64,000 bases of DNA from contig NZ_JAEQNC010000016.1 in the NCBI RefSeq assembly GCF_016722925.1, forward strand, positions 1 to 64,000. The letters are read 5' to 3'. The position numbers were made by a program, and so were the translations under genes. Positions within the stretch are counted from its first letter, which is position 1, and every line of letters begins with the position of its first letter. The stretch is from Phytoamicus setariae. Its GTDB lineage: Bacteria > Pseudomonadota > Alphaproteobacteria > Rhizobiales > Rhizobiaceae. The notes under the pieces were generated by a model, which worked only from the letters and a program-made list of their open reading frames with translations, was not told the origin of the DNA and searched no databases. This document shows, in pieces, positions 27,894 through 36,023 of the stretch.

Positions 27894-28655
27894 ATGAAAT
27901 TCAGGACTCTGCTTACCGCGACGGCGCTTTCCGCCTCCATTTTCGCCGCAGCGGCCACCAGTGCCAACGCCTTCGATGACACCGAGAAGAAGGAAATCGG
28001 CGAAATCGTCCGCGAGTACCTGCTGCAAAATCCGGAAATCATGATCGAGATTCAGCAGACCCTGCAGCAGAAGCAGGAAACCGAGCGGCTGGCCCAGGCC
28101 AAATCGGCCGTGAAGGACAATTACGACGCGATCTTCAACGCGCCGTACGATCTCTCCATTGGCAACCCGAAGGGCAAGGTCACCATTGTCGAGTTCTTCG
28201 ACTACAATTGCGGGTACTGCAAGCGCGCCCTCTCGGATATGAACGCGGTCATCAAGAGCAATCCGGACGTACGGTTCGTTTTGAAGGAATTCCCGATTCT
28301 CGGCCCCGATTCGCTTGCCGCCCATAAGGTATCGGCGGCGTTTCGCCTGATCGCGCCGGAAAAGTACGGCGAGTTTCATCATGAACTGTTGGGCAACAAG
28401 GCGCATGCAGACGAAGCGCGTGCACTGGCGGTGGCTGAATCGCTTGGTGTGAGCGAAAAAGCCATCCGCGAAAAGATGACGTCTTCGCCGAGCGACGAAA
28501 GCGTGCAGGATGCCTACAAGCTGGCCACCAAGCTGGGCATCTCCGGCACCCCCTCCTACATCATCGGCGACGAGGCCGTCTTCGGCGCTGTGGGCGCCGA
28601 TGAACTCAACGAAAAGATCGCCAATATCGGCCAGTGCGGCAAGGCCAGCTGCTGA
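27894..28655 (+). CDS. DsbA-family periplasmic thiol:disulfide oxidoreductase
   Basis: The product probably makes or isomerises disulfide bonds in exported proteins. I start at the ATG at 27894 (MKFRTLLTATALSASIFAAA) with AAGGAT upstream, giving 253 residues; the signal peptide is cleaved after ATSANA. Residues about 25-80 form a helical extension like the DsbD/ScsC-type oligomerisation stalk. The thioredoxin fold follows with the redox CGYC (in FFDYNCGYCKRA) and the cis-proline loop GISGTPSYIIG. Two more cysteines sit at the extreme C-terminus (GQCGKASC). It resembles the Com1/BdbD-like branch more than classical DsbA. The gene stands alone between the rne terminator and a hairpin upstream of aroQ. 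Confidence 0.92.
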   Translation: MKFRTLLTATALSASIFAAAATSANAFDDTEKKEIGEIVREYLLQNPEIMIEIQQTLQQKQETERLAQAKSAVKDNYDAIFNAPYDLSIGNPKGKVTIVEFFDYNCGYCKRALSDMNAVIKSNPDVRFVLKEFPILGPDSLAAHKVSAAFRLIAPEKYGEFHHELLGNKAHADEARALAVAESLGVSEKAIREKMTSSPSDESVQDAYKLATKLGISGTPSYIIGDEAVFGAVGADELNEKIANIGQCGKASC

Positions 28656-28703
28656 TTTCGCCGCCTTCCGGTGGCTTTAGTCAACAATTCGACACATTTG
28701 GGG

Positions 28704-28731
28704 GCTTGCAGCTTGTGGACAAGCTGCAAGC
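28704..28731 (+). terminator. Strong 12-bp hairpin between the DsbA-like gene and aroQ
   Basis: GCTTGCAGCTTG pairs perfectly with CAAGCTGCAAGC around a TGGA loop, about 50 bases after the DsbA-like stop. The downstream sequence is pyrimidine-rich (ending CTCTTTT) but not a clean T run, so it may be a weak terminator or a 3' stabilising hairpin. Confidence 0.55.
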
Positions 28732-28801
28732 TGCCTGTTGCCTCTTTTCCTGTAACGCTCCGGGGTTTATAGGGGATCATGCGTAAAACCGGAAAGAATT
28801 G

Positions 28802-29239
28802 ATGGCACACACTGTATTTGTCTTGAATGGCCCCAATCTCAACATGTTGGGAAAGCGGGAACCGGGAATTTACGGTGGGCAAACTCTCGAGGCGATCGCC
28901 GACGATTGCAGGAAATTGGGGGCTGAGCTTGGCCTTGAAGTCGACTTCCGTCAAACCAACCATGAAGGCGTTCTCATCGACTGGATTCACGAGGCCAACG
29001 ACAAGGCGGCTGCGGTCCTCATCAATCCCGGCGCATACGGACACACGTCTATTGCATTGCATGACGCCTTGCGCGCAATCTCGGTGCCATCCATCGAACT
29101 GCACCTTTCCAACATTCATGCGCGCGAAGAGTTCCGTCACAAGACGTGGACTGCCCCCGCCGTCAAGGGTGTGATTTGCGGCTTCGGAGCCGACTCCTAT
29201 CTTTTGGCGCTCCGCGCCGCCACGACACTCATCAAGTAA
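28802..29239 (+). CDS. aroQ: 3-dehydroquinate dehydratase, type II
   Basis: The enzyme converts 3-dehydroquinate to 3-dehydroshikimate in aromatic amino acid synthesis. The ATG at 28802 is preceded by GGAAAG and gives 145 residues, the normal size of the dodecameric type II enzyme. Visible motifs are NGPNLNMLGKREPGIYG (active-site arginine and tyrosine lid), INPGAYGHTS and ELHLSNIHAREEFRHKT with the catalytic histidine region. A TTG just before the ATG is in frame but unlikely to be used. It is the first gene of the aroQ-accB-accC-aat run; accB begins 21 bases later. Confidence 0.97.
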   Translation: MAHTVFVLNGPNLNMLGKREPGIYGGQTLEAIADDCRKLGAELGLEVDFRQTNHEGVLIDWIHEANDKAAAVLINPGAYGHTSIALHDALRAISVPSIELHLSNIHAREEFRHKTWTAPAVKGVICGFGADSYLLALRAATTLIK

Positions 29240-29260
29240 CAAGAATCGGGACATTGAAAA

Positions 29261-29743
29261 ATGGCTGACAAAAAAACGGGCATCGATCAGGAATTGATCC
29301 GCGATCTCGCCAACATCCTCAAAGATACGGATCTGACCGAAATTGAAGTAGAACAGGACGACCTGCGCATTCGCGTGTCTCGCAACAGCCAGTCGAACCA
29401 GCCTGTCTACGCCCCCTACCCGGCATATGCGCCGCAGCCGATGGCCCAGCCGCTCGCGGCAGCGGCTTCGCCTGTTGTTGCTGCCCAGGCAGAACCGGCA
29501 GTCGTCAACGGTTTCACGCTGACCTCGCCGATGGTAGGCACGGCCTATCATAGCCCGGCGCCCGGTAGCCCGGCATTCATCGAAGTCGGCTCGATAGTCA
29601 AGGAAGGCCAGACCGTTCTCATCATCGAAGCGATGAAGACGATGAACCAGATCCCCGCGCCGCGGTCCGGCAAGATCGCCGCCATCCTTGTGAGCGATGC
29701 CGCACCGGTCGAATTCGGCGAGCCCCTCCTGATCATCGAATAA
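29261..29743 (+). CDS. accB: Biotin carboxyl carrier protein of acetyl-CoA carboxylase
   Basis: AccB carries the biotin that shuttles CO2 from AccC to the carboxyltransferase AccAD, supplying malonyl-CoA for fatty acid synthesis. The 160-residue product has an N-terminal helix region (MADKKTGIDQELIRDLANIL), a proline/alanine-rich linker (about 48-85) and the biotinyl domain. The biotin-accepting lysine is K126 in EAMKTMNQI. The N-terminal half of the biotinyl domain (SPMVGTAYHSPAPGSPAFIE) is typical of bacterial BCCP. The gene is 12 bases upstream of accC. Confidence 0.98.
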   Translation: MADKKTGIDQELIRDLANILKDTDLTEIEVEQDDLRIRVSRNSQSNQPVYAPYPAYAPQPMAQPLAAAASPVVAAQAEPAVVNGFTLTSPMVGTAYHSPAPGSPAFIEVGSIVKEGQTVLIIEAMKTMNQIPAPRSGKIAAILVSDAAPVEFGEPLLIIE

Positions 29744-29755
29744 GGCGGTATCGGC

Positions 29756-31102
29756 ATGATTTCCAAGATCCTGATCGCCAATCGTGGTGAAATCGCCCTT
29801 CGGGTGCTGCGCGCCTGCAAAGAGCTCGGCATAGCAACCGTTGCTGTGCATTCGACCGCCGATTCGGACGCAATGCATGTTCGACTCGCCGACGAAAGCG
29901 TCTGCATCGGGCCTCCCCCCTCGCGCGACAGCTATCTGAACATTCATCAGATCGTTGCCGCCTGCGAAATCACAGGAGCGGATGCCGTTCACCCAGGCTA
30001 CGGGTTCCTTTCGGAAAACGCCAAGTTTGCTGACATACTCGATGCGCACGGCATCACCTTCATCGGGCCGACCGCCGATCATATCCGGATCATGGGCGAC
30101 AAGATCACCGCCAAGCAGACGGCCATGGACCTCGGCATCCCCGTCGTTCCGGGCTCTGCTGGTGAGGTGTTGAACGACGCAGACGCGCTGAAGACCGCCC
30201 GCGAAATCGGTTATCCCGTCCTGATCAAGGCCACCGCCGGCGGCGGCGGACGCGGGATGAAAGTGGCCAAGACCGAAGCCGACCTTCTCGAAGCTTTCAA
30301 TACCGCACGTTCGGAAGCCGCCAACGCATTCGGTAACGATTCCGTCTACATGGAAAAGTATCTCGGCAAGCCCCGCCACATCGAGATCCAGGTATTTGGC
30401 GACGGTGCCGGCAATGCCATCCATCTCGGCGAGCGCGACTGCTCGCTGCAGCGGCGCCACCAGAAGATCTGGGAGGAAGCAAACTCCCCGGCCCTCAACG
30501 TCGAACAGCGCATGAAGATCGGCCAGATCTGCGCCGACGCGATGAAGAAGCTGAAGTACCGCGGCGCTGGCACGGTCGAATTCCTCTACGAAAATGGCGA
30601 ATTCTATTTCATCGAGATGAACACCCGTCTTCAGGTGGAGCATCCGATCACCGAGGCGATCACCGGCATCGACCTGGTGCACGAACAGATCCGTGTTGCT
30701 TCCGGCGGCGGCCTCAGCGTGACGCAGGAGGAAATCGAATTCTCCGGCCACGCCATCGAATGCCGCATCAATGCCGAGGATGCACGCACGTTCGTGCCCT
30801 CTCCCGGCACGATCACCCACTTCCATGCTCCGGGCGGCCTGGGCGTACGCGTTGATTCCGGTGCCTATCAGGGCTACCGAATCCCGCCTTACTACGACAG
30901 CCTGATCGGCAAGCTGATTGTGCATGGACGCACACGCGTGGAATGCATGATGCGCCTGCGCCGTGTTCTCGATGAGTTCGTTATCGACGGGATCAAGACC
31001 ACGCTTCCGCTCTTCCAGGATCTGGTGACCAACCCAGATATTGCCAATGGGGACTACGACATCCATTGGCTCGAAGACTACCTGGCGAAAACGTCTGTTT
31101 GA
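29756..31102 (+). CDS. accC: Biotin carboxylase subunit of acetyl-CoA carboxylase
   Basis: AccC carboxylates the biotin of AccB with ATP and bicarbonate. The 448-residue product starts [20 protein letters not shown]. It has the ATP-grasp glycine loop [14 protein letters not shown], the catalytic region [20 protein letters not shown], and the C-terminal biotin carboxylase domain ([32 protein letters not shown]). Length and motifs match the family without oddities. accA and accD are not adjacent, which is common. Confidence 0.98.
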   Translation: MISKILIANRGEIALRVLRACKELGIATVAVHSTADSDAMHVRLADESVCIGPPPSRDSYLNIHQIVAACEITGADAVHPGYGFLSENAKFADILDAHGITFIGPTADHIRIMGDKITAKQTAMDLGIPVVPGSAGEVLNDADALKTAREIGYPVLIKATAGGGGRGMKVAKTEADLLEAFNTARSEAANAFGNDSVYMEKYLGKPRHIEIQVFGDGAGNAIHLGERDCSLQRRHQKIWEEANSPALNVEQRMKIGQICADAMKKLKYRGAGTVEFLYENGEFYFIEMNTRLQVEHPITEAITGIDLVHEQIRVASGGGLSVTQEEIEFSGHAIECRINAEDARTFVPSPGTITHFHAPGGLGVRVDSGAYQGYRIPPYYDSLIGKLIVHGRTRVECMMRLRRVLDEFVIDGIKTTLPLFQDLVTNPDIANGDYDIHWLEDYLAKTSV

Positions 31103-31113
31103 CGGAAATCGTG

Positions 31114-31725
31114 ATGGCGCGGCCTTTCAATCCCCTCGCCCTCACGCCCGAAATCCTTCTGCGCGCCTATTCCGCCGGACTTTTCCCCATGGCGGAATCG
31201 GCTGACGATCCGGATATCTATTGGGTGCAGCCGGAATTGCGCGGCGTTATTCCGCTCGACGCTTTCCACGTCTCCCACAGCCTGCAGAAGTCGATCAGGA
31301 AGCGGATATTCGATATCCGCTTCGACACTGCTTTTGATTCTGTCATGGAACACTGTGCCGAAGCCACCTCGGATCGGCCAAGCACCTGGATCAATCCACT
31401 CATCCTGACGCTTTACAAGGAACTTCACCGGATGGGTTATGCCCACTCGGTCGAGGCTTGGGAAGGTGATACGCTGGTCGGTGGTCTTTACGGCGTTACG
31501 CTCGGTTCGGCCTTCTTTGGCGAGAGCATGTTCTCGCGGCGGACGGACGCGTCGAAGATCTGCCTCGTCCATCTCGTCGAGCGCCTTCAGCAACAAGGCT
31601 TCGCCCTACTCGACACGCAGTTCACAACCGAACACCTCAAGACGTTCGGGGCGATCGACGTGCCACGAAAGGCCTATGAAAAGCTGCTCGAGAAGGCGAT
31701 GCGCTCAGAGGATCTGGCGTTCTGA
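31114..31725 (+). CDS. aat: Leucyl/phenylalanyl-tRNA--protein transferase
   Basis: Aat adds Leu or Phe to proteins with N-terminal Arg or Lys, marking them for the ClpS/ClpAP N-end rule pathway. I start at the ATG at 31114 ([20 protein letters not shown]), giving 203 residues; the frame extends back into accC but that part is not conserved. The motifs [40 protein letters not shown] and [15 protein letters not shown] are characteristic. It lies 11 bases after accC and converges on the DUF2155 gene with a four-base gap. Confidence 0.96.
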   Translation: MARPFNPLALTPEILLRAYSAGLFPMAESADDPDIYWVQPELRGVIPLDAFHVSHSLQKSIRKRIFDIRFDTAFDSVMEHCAEATSDRPSTWINPLILTLYKELHRMGYAHSVEAWEGDTLVGGLYGVTLGSAFFGESMFSRRTDASKICLVHLVERLQQQGFALLDTQFTTEHLKTFGAIDVPRKAYEKLLEKAMRSEDLAF

Positions 31726-31729
31726 ACGC

Positions 31730-32179
31730 CTACTGACCGTTGACTTTGGTCTCTTCCGGAGCAGGAACATCCGAGGATTGCTTGCAATCTGTCAACCACA
31801 CATCGTAGATCGGGTGATCCACGGCGTTGAGGCCGGGAGATGCGGCAAACATCCAGCCGGTGAAGATCCGGCGTATTTTCCGGTCAAGCGTAATCTCGTC
31901 GACTTCGATAAAGCCGGAAATCTTCTGTGGCTCGGATTCGTCACGGCTGTAGCAGACTTTCGGCGTTACCTGCAGCGCACCAAACTGTACGGTCTCGTCG
32001 ATATAGACGTCGAAAGACGTGGTCCGGCCGGTGATCTTGTCGAGACCCGAAAAGACGGCAACCGGGTTCTTGATCTTTTCGGCAAATGCAGGGGCCGGCG
32101 CAAGCGCCGTCATGAGGGCGAGAGCGGCAAATGCCATGCTTCCCGCCGTCCTGCTGCCGATCGCCATTGCTCGTGTCAT
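31730..32179 (-). CDS. DUF2155 exported protein
   Basis: The function is unknown. The 149-residue product has a signal peptide (about 30 residues, ending APAPAFAEK) and the DUF2155 core: KITGRTTSFDVYIDETVQFG, the cysteine in PKVCYSRDESEP, and the signature FTGWMFAASPGLNAVDHPIY followed by DVWLTDC. The two cysteines could form a disulfide in the periplasm. DUF2155 genes commonly sit beside accBC/aat and the NDUFA12 homologue in alphaproteobacteria, as here. It lies 74 bases downstream of the NDUFA12 gene on the same strand. Confidence 0.9.
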   Translation of the reverse strand: MTRAMAIGSRTAGSMAFAALALMTALAPAPAFAEKIKNPVAVFSGLDKITGRTTSFDVYIDETVQFGALQVTPKVCYSRDESEPQKISGFIEVDEITLDRKIRRIFTGWMFAASPGLNAVDHPIYDVWLTDCKQSSDVPAPEETKVNGQ

Positions 32180-32253
32180 GTATGCCTTCCGCTGCCGCTA
32201 CGATTTGATCCGTGGGCCCAGCGTTAAAGATCAAATATGGCCGGAAAAAGAGA

Positions 32254-32649
32254 TCAGCCGCGCGGCGTCCAGGCGTCGTAGTCGCCAGTCACGCGGGGAC
32301 GTTCGCCACCGGCTGCGAGCGAACCCTTGGGGCGGTAGGCATTGGCCGTACCCGTCGCATTGGCACGGTGCGGTTTCTGCCATTCGCGTGGCTTATAGTC
32401 TTCGCGGCTCGGCGGGGTATTGGTACGGTGATGCATCCAGCCGTGCCAGCCGGGCGGAATGGCGCTTGCCTCGGCATAGCCGTTGTAAACCACCCAGCGG
32501 CGCTGCAGCCCGTAGGACGAAAGCGGACCTTCGTAGTAGACATTGCCGAATTCATCCGAACCCACCCGCTTGCCGTGGCGCCAGGTGAAGAAACGCGTTC
32601 CGATGGTCTGATGATTCCACCAGGTGAAAATCTGCAACAGCAACTTCAT
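32254..32649 (-). CDS. NDUFA12-family complex I accessory subunit
   Basis: This is the alphaproteobacterial homologue of the mitochondrial 17.2-kDa (NDUFA12) subunit of NADH:ubiquinone oxidoreductase. I start at the ATG at 32649 (MKLLLQIFTWWNHQTIGTRF), giving 131 residues with AGGA ten bases upstream. The conserved core is GKRVGSDEFGNVYYEG, RRWVVYNGYAEASAIPPGWH and GWMHHRTNTPP. The C-terminal 45 residues are basic and poorly conserved. It acts on the cytoplasmic face of the inner membrane and probably stabilises complex I. It shares an operon-like arrangement with DUF2155. Confidence 0.93.
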   Translation of the reverse strand: MKLLLQIFTWWNHQTIGTRFFTWRHGKRVGSDEFGNVYYEGPLSSYGLQRRWVVYNGYAEASAIPPGWHGWMHHRTNTPPSREDYKPREWQKPHRANATGTANAYRPKGSLAAGGERPRVTGDYDAWTPRG

Positions 32650-32844
32650 ATCGTAGTATCCTGAACGATGCGGGCCACGCGCAGCAGGCATGGTCAATCA
32701 CATCAGCTTATGCCGCCTGCCGCCGGAATTGTCCAGAGCGTTTCGCCCTTGCAGCACGCTTTCGCGCTTGCAATCCACCCCTTGCGCAGCCATCCTCGCC
32801 CCTGCTTAACAGCCGTTTGGCACCTGCATTAGGGGGAGACTGAC

Positions 32845-33258
32845 ATGACCCGCATTGGCCGCCTGGTCATTGCCATCCTGCTTGTGATTCTCATGCTGCC
32901 GAGCGCCCGCGCCGAAGGCATCGCCATCGTCCAGGCGCCGGAACAATCATTCGGCATTTGCAAGGGCCCGACGGCAAAAGAGGCCTTCGCCTGCGCCAGG
33001 AAGCAGTGCGTCAAGGGCGGGGCTGCACCGGACGACTGCCTGGAAATGGCTTACTGTGCCTATGGCTGGACGGTCGATGTGTTCATGCAGAGCAAGGAAG
33101 GCAATCACTGGCACGAATATCACTGCGGCTGGAAAACACACAAGGAAGCCGAAGCAGCCGGAAAGCTCGCCTGCAACAAGCAACGCATGCTCGAGTTGAT
33201 GGAATGTAGCGTCGTGCAAATTTACGACCCAACCGCCAAACCGCAGATCAAAGACTGA
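32845..33258 (+). CDS. Cysteine-rich exported hypothetical protein
   Basis: I do not recognise the family with certainty. The 137-residue product has a clear signal peptide (MTRIGRLVIAILLVILMLPS, cleavage after ARA). The mature part contains eight cysteines, likely in disulfides. Two segments look related: FGICKGPTAKEAFACARKQC and YHCGWKTHKEAEAAGKLAC, a pattern reminiscent of the DUF4189-type repeat, though I hold this loosely. GGGGGAG precedes the ATG. The SIS-domain gene starts 14 bases after its stop, so the two are probably co-transcribed. Confidence 0.75.
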   Translation: MTRIGRLVIAILLVILMLPSARAEGIAIVQAPEQSFGICKGPTAKEAFACARKQCVKGGAAPDDCLEMAYCAYGWTVDVFMQSKEGNHWHEYHCGWKTHKEAEAAGKLACNKQRMLELMECSVVQIYDPTAKPQIKD

Positions 33259-33272
33259 ATGGAAATGACAGG

Positions 33273-33833
33273 ATGAACACCATCGCAGATATGGGCGCCA
33301 AGGCCCTTTCCGAACTCGGCGCCTGTCTCGATGCCGTCGATGAAGACCAGATGGTCGCCTTGATCGAGACGCTCGTAACCTCGCGGCGCATATGCCTTTA
33401 TGGCTGCGGGCGAGAGGGACTGATGATGCGGGCGCTTTGCATGCGCCTCTATCATCTGGGGCTCGATGTCCACATGGTCGCCGACATGAACGCACCGCCG
33501 GTTGGCCCCGGAGACCTGCTGCTTGTCAGCGCGGGCCCCGGCTATCTCTCGACCGTGGAAGCCTTGCTGGGTGTCGCGCGTGCGGCCGGGGCGAAAACAG
33601 CGTGTTTTACTGCCGAACCCGGCTCGCAAGTTACCAAAAGCTCCGATTCGAGCTTTATCATTCCCGCGCAGACAATGGCGCGGGACCAGAATGTGCCAAC
33701 ATCGTTTCTGCCGATGGGCAGCCTTTATGAGGGCGCACAATTCCTGCTGTACGAAATTCTGGTGATGCGGCTGCGCGAACGATTGGGCGAGACGAGCGAG
33801 AGCATGCGCGCCCGCCACACCAATCTCGAATAA
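33273..33833 (+). CDS. SIS-domain protein, 6-phospho-3-hexuloisomerase-like
   Basis: The product is a 186-residue single SIS (sugar isomerase) domain. The phosphosugar-binding strand and loop RRICLYGCGREGLMMRALCM and the second conserved loop GDLLLVSAGPGYLSTVEALL are present, as is the C-terminal helix LPMGSLYEGAQFLLYEILVM. The HxlB/PhxI group interconverts hexulose 6-phosphates; here no partner synthase is next door, so the substrate is open. It could equally bind a phosphosugar as a sensor. The gene ends tail to tail, without a gap, against the GNAT gene on the opposite strand. Confidence 0.8.
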   Translation: MNTIADMGAKALSELGACLDAVDEDQMVALIETLVTSRRICLYGCGREGLMMRALCMRLYHLGLDVHMVADMNAPPVGPGDLLLVSAGPGYLSTVEALLGVARAAGAKTACFTAEPGSQVTKSSDSSFIIPAQTMARDQNVPTSFLPMGSLYEGAQFLLYEILVMRLRERLGETSESMRARHTNLE

Positions 33834-34295
33834 TCAGAAAACGAGGCTTTTTTCGAGGATGGCCACCTCAGCGTCATGTGGCCGATCGCTACCCTGCTTG
33901 GCCCAGCCAATTTCGGCAAAGCCCAGGCTGGTAAAGAAGCCCTGAGACGCCTCATCGGCCTTCTCGACCTCGACGCGCATGCGCTTGGCATCGGGAAAAC
34001 AGGTTTCCAGCTCGGCAAAAATGTCGCGGCCAATTCCCTGCCCCGTCAGATTGCCAGAGACATGGAGCCGGTGCAGGATGACGACACCCGTCTCTTCCTT
34101 GGCCATGGCGGCATAACCCATACCGCCAAGCTGGCGCCCGTCATCAGCCACGACGAACTCGGAATCAGGCCGCTTCAGGTCTGCCTTGAGGTTCTGTACC
34201 GAGCGTGGGGCCCTGGGTTCACACGCCTCGATTATTTTCGATACGGCGGCGAGGTCACCCTCGCCTGCCGAGCGTATGAAGAACAGGCCACTCAC
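33834..34295 (-). CDS. GNAT-family N-acetyltransferase coupled to gatB
   Basis: The 153-residue product has the GNAT fold: an N-terminal strand-helix ([20 protein letters not shown]), the acetyl-CoA binding motif A region ([20 protein letters not shown], with Q/GxGxG as GQGIGR) and a C-terminal strand pair. The substrate is unknown. Its start codon overlaps the gatB stop as ATGA (34292-34295), so it is translationally coupled to gatB. The other gat locus in this window also carries a GNAT gene, between gatC and gatA. Confidence 0.85.
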   Translation of the reverse strand: MSGLFFIRSAGEGDLAAVSKIIEACEPRAPRSVQNLKADLKRPDSEFVVADDGRQLGGMGYAAMAKEETGVVILHRLHVSGNLTGQGIGRDIFAELETCFPDAKRMRVEVEKADEASQGFFTSLGFAEIGWAKQGSDRPHDAEVAILEKSLVF

Positions 34296-35794
34296 TCTTC
34301 GATGCCGAGCTTGGCCTTGACCAGGGCCTGTACGGCCTGTGGGTTGGCCTTGCCGCCTGTCGACTTCATCACCTGACCGACGAACCAGCCGGCAAGCGAA
34401 GGCTTTGCCTGGACCTTGGCAACCTGATCGGGGTTGGCGGCAATGATCTCGTCGACGGCCTTCTCGATGGCGCCGGTATCGGTGACCTGCTTCATGCCGC
34501 GGGATTCGACGATCTCGCGGGGGTCGCCACCTTCGGCCCAGACGATTTCGAACAGATCCTTGGCGATCTTGCCGGAAATCGTGCCATCCTTGATGAGGTC
34601 GAGGATGGCGCCGATCTGGGCGGGACCGACAGGCGTCTCATCGATCGACTTGCCTTGCTTGTTGAGCGCGCCGAGCAGATCGTTGATCACCCAGTTGGCG
34701 GCAATCTTGCCGTCGCGGCCATCAGCCAACTTCTCGAAATAGTCGGCAATCGCCTTTTCCGACACCAGCACCGAGGCATCATAAACAGTCAGGCCGAGAT
34801 CCTTGACGAACCGCTCCTTCTTGTCGTCAGGCAGTTCAGGCAGGCTCTTCAAGAGTTCGCCGACGAATGCGTTGTCGAACTCCAGCGGCAGCAGGTCCGG
34901 ATCGGGGAAATAGCGGTAATCGTGCGCATCTTCCTTGGAGCGCATCGAGCGGGTTTCGCCCTTGGCAGCGTCGAAGAGACGCGTTTCCTGATCGATGGAA
35001 CCGCCCTCTTCCAGAATGGCGATCTGGCGGCGCGCTTCATATTCGATCGCCTGACCGACGAAGCGGATCGAATTGACGTTCTTGATTTCGCAGCGCGTGC
35101 CGAATGCACCGCCCGGCTTGCGGACGGAGACGTTGACGTCGGCGCGCATGGACCCCTCGTCCATATTGCCGTCACAGGTGCCGAGATAACGGAGAATCGT
35201 GCGCAGCTTGGTCAGATAGGCCTTGGCCTCATCCGACGAACGCAGATCCGGCTTGGAGACGATTTCCATCAGCGCCACGCCGGATCGGTTGAGATCGACA
35301 TAGGACATGGTCGGATGCTGGTCGTGCATCGACTTGCCGGCATCCTGCTCGAGATGCAGGCGCTCGATGCCGATTTCCACATCCTCGAACTGGCCCTGGC
35401 GATCCGGGCCGATGGAGATGACGATCTTGCCTTCGCCGACGATCGGATCCTTGAATTGCGAGATCTGATAGCCCTGCGGCAGGTCCGGATAGAAGTAGTT
35501 CTTGCGGTCGAAGACCGAGCGGTGATTGATCTGCGCCTTCAGACCAAGGCCGGTGCGCACAGCCTGCTTGACGCATTCCTCGTTGATCACGGGCAGCATG
35601 CCGGGCATGGCGGCATCGACGAGCGAGACGTTGGAGTTCTGCGGGCGGCCGAACTCGGTCGAAGCGCCGGAAAAGAGCTTCGAATTGCTCGTCACCTGCG
35701 CATGTACTTCCATGCCGATCACCACTTCCCAGTCGCCTGTGGCGCCTGGAATGAAGCGTTTGGGATCGGGCGTGCGGACATCGACTAGGGTCAT
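34292..35794 (-). CDS. gatB: Asp/Glu-tRNA amidotransferase subunit B
   Basis: GatB binds misacylated Glu-tRNA(Gln) or Asp-tRNA(Asn) and activates it with ATP for amidation by the GatCAB complex. I start at the ATG at 35794 ([20 protein letters not shown]), with AAAGG eight bases upstream, giving 500 residues as in other rhizobia. Signatures are [50 protein letters not shown] and the C-terminal YqeY-like tail ending [13 protein letters not shown]. It is separated by about 10 kb from gatC and gatA. It is divergent from tamA. Confidence 0.97.
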   Translation of the reverse strand: MTLVDVRTPDPKRFIPGATGDWEVVIGMEVHAQVTSNSKLFSGASTEFGRPQNSNVSLVDAAMPGMLPVINEECVKQAVRTGLGLKAQINHRSVFDRKNYFYPDLPQGYQISQFKDPIVGEGKIVISIGPDRQGQFEDVEIGIERLHLEQDAGKSMHDQHPTMSYVDLNRSGVALMEIVSKPDLRSSDEAKAYLTKLRTILRYLGTCDGNMDEGSMRADVNVSVRKPGGAFGTRCEIKNVNSIRFVGQAIEYEARRQIAILEEGGSIDQETRLFDAAKGETRSMRSKEDAHDYRYFPDPDLLPLEFDNAFVGELLKSLPELPDDKKERFVKDLGLTVYDASVLVSEKAIADYFEKLADGRDGKIAANWVINDLLGALNKQGKSIDETPVGPAQIGAILDLIKDGTISGKIAKDLFEIVWAEGGDPREIVESRGMKQVTDTGAIEKAVDEIIAANPDQVAKVQAKPSLAGWFVGQVMKSTGGKANPQAVQALVKAKLGIEE

Positions 35795-36023
35795 TTTCGG
35801 GCCTTTTGACATGCAAAACGATTCAACAACTCCGGTAGAGCAATTGCTCCGGAGAGGCAAGCGTTTGCGCGCAACTGAAGGCTGGCACCACGGTCCTCGA
35901 CTTTTCTGTCGGCGCGCGAAATTAACGCTAAACGTTGAATTCCTGAATCAAAACAACGATGGGCTTCAATTCGAGAATCCTTTCTGTTACGTTTCAATCC
36001 AAGAGAACAAGAATATCGGGGCC

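Noticed and set aside
28556-31066. 836-codon minus-strand frame opposite aroQ-accB-accC
   Set aside because: It runs antisense across three unmistakable genes and their junctions; no recognisable domain.
35526-36023. 166-codon upstream extension of tamA
   Set aside because: It overlaps gatB antisense; the ATG at 36024 gives a proper signal peptide.
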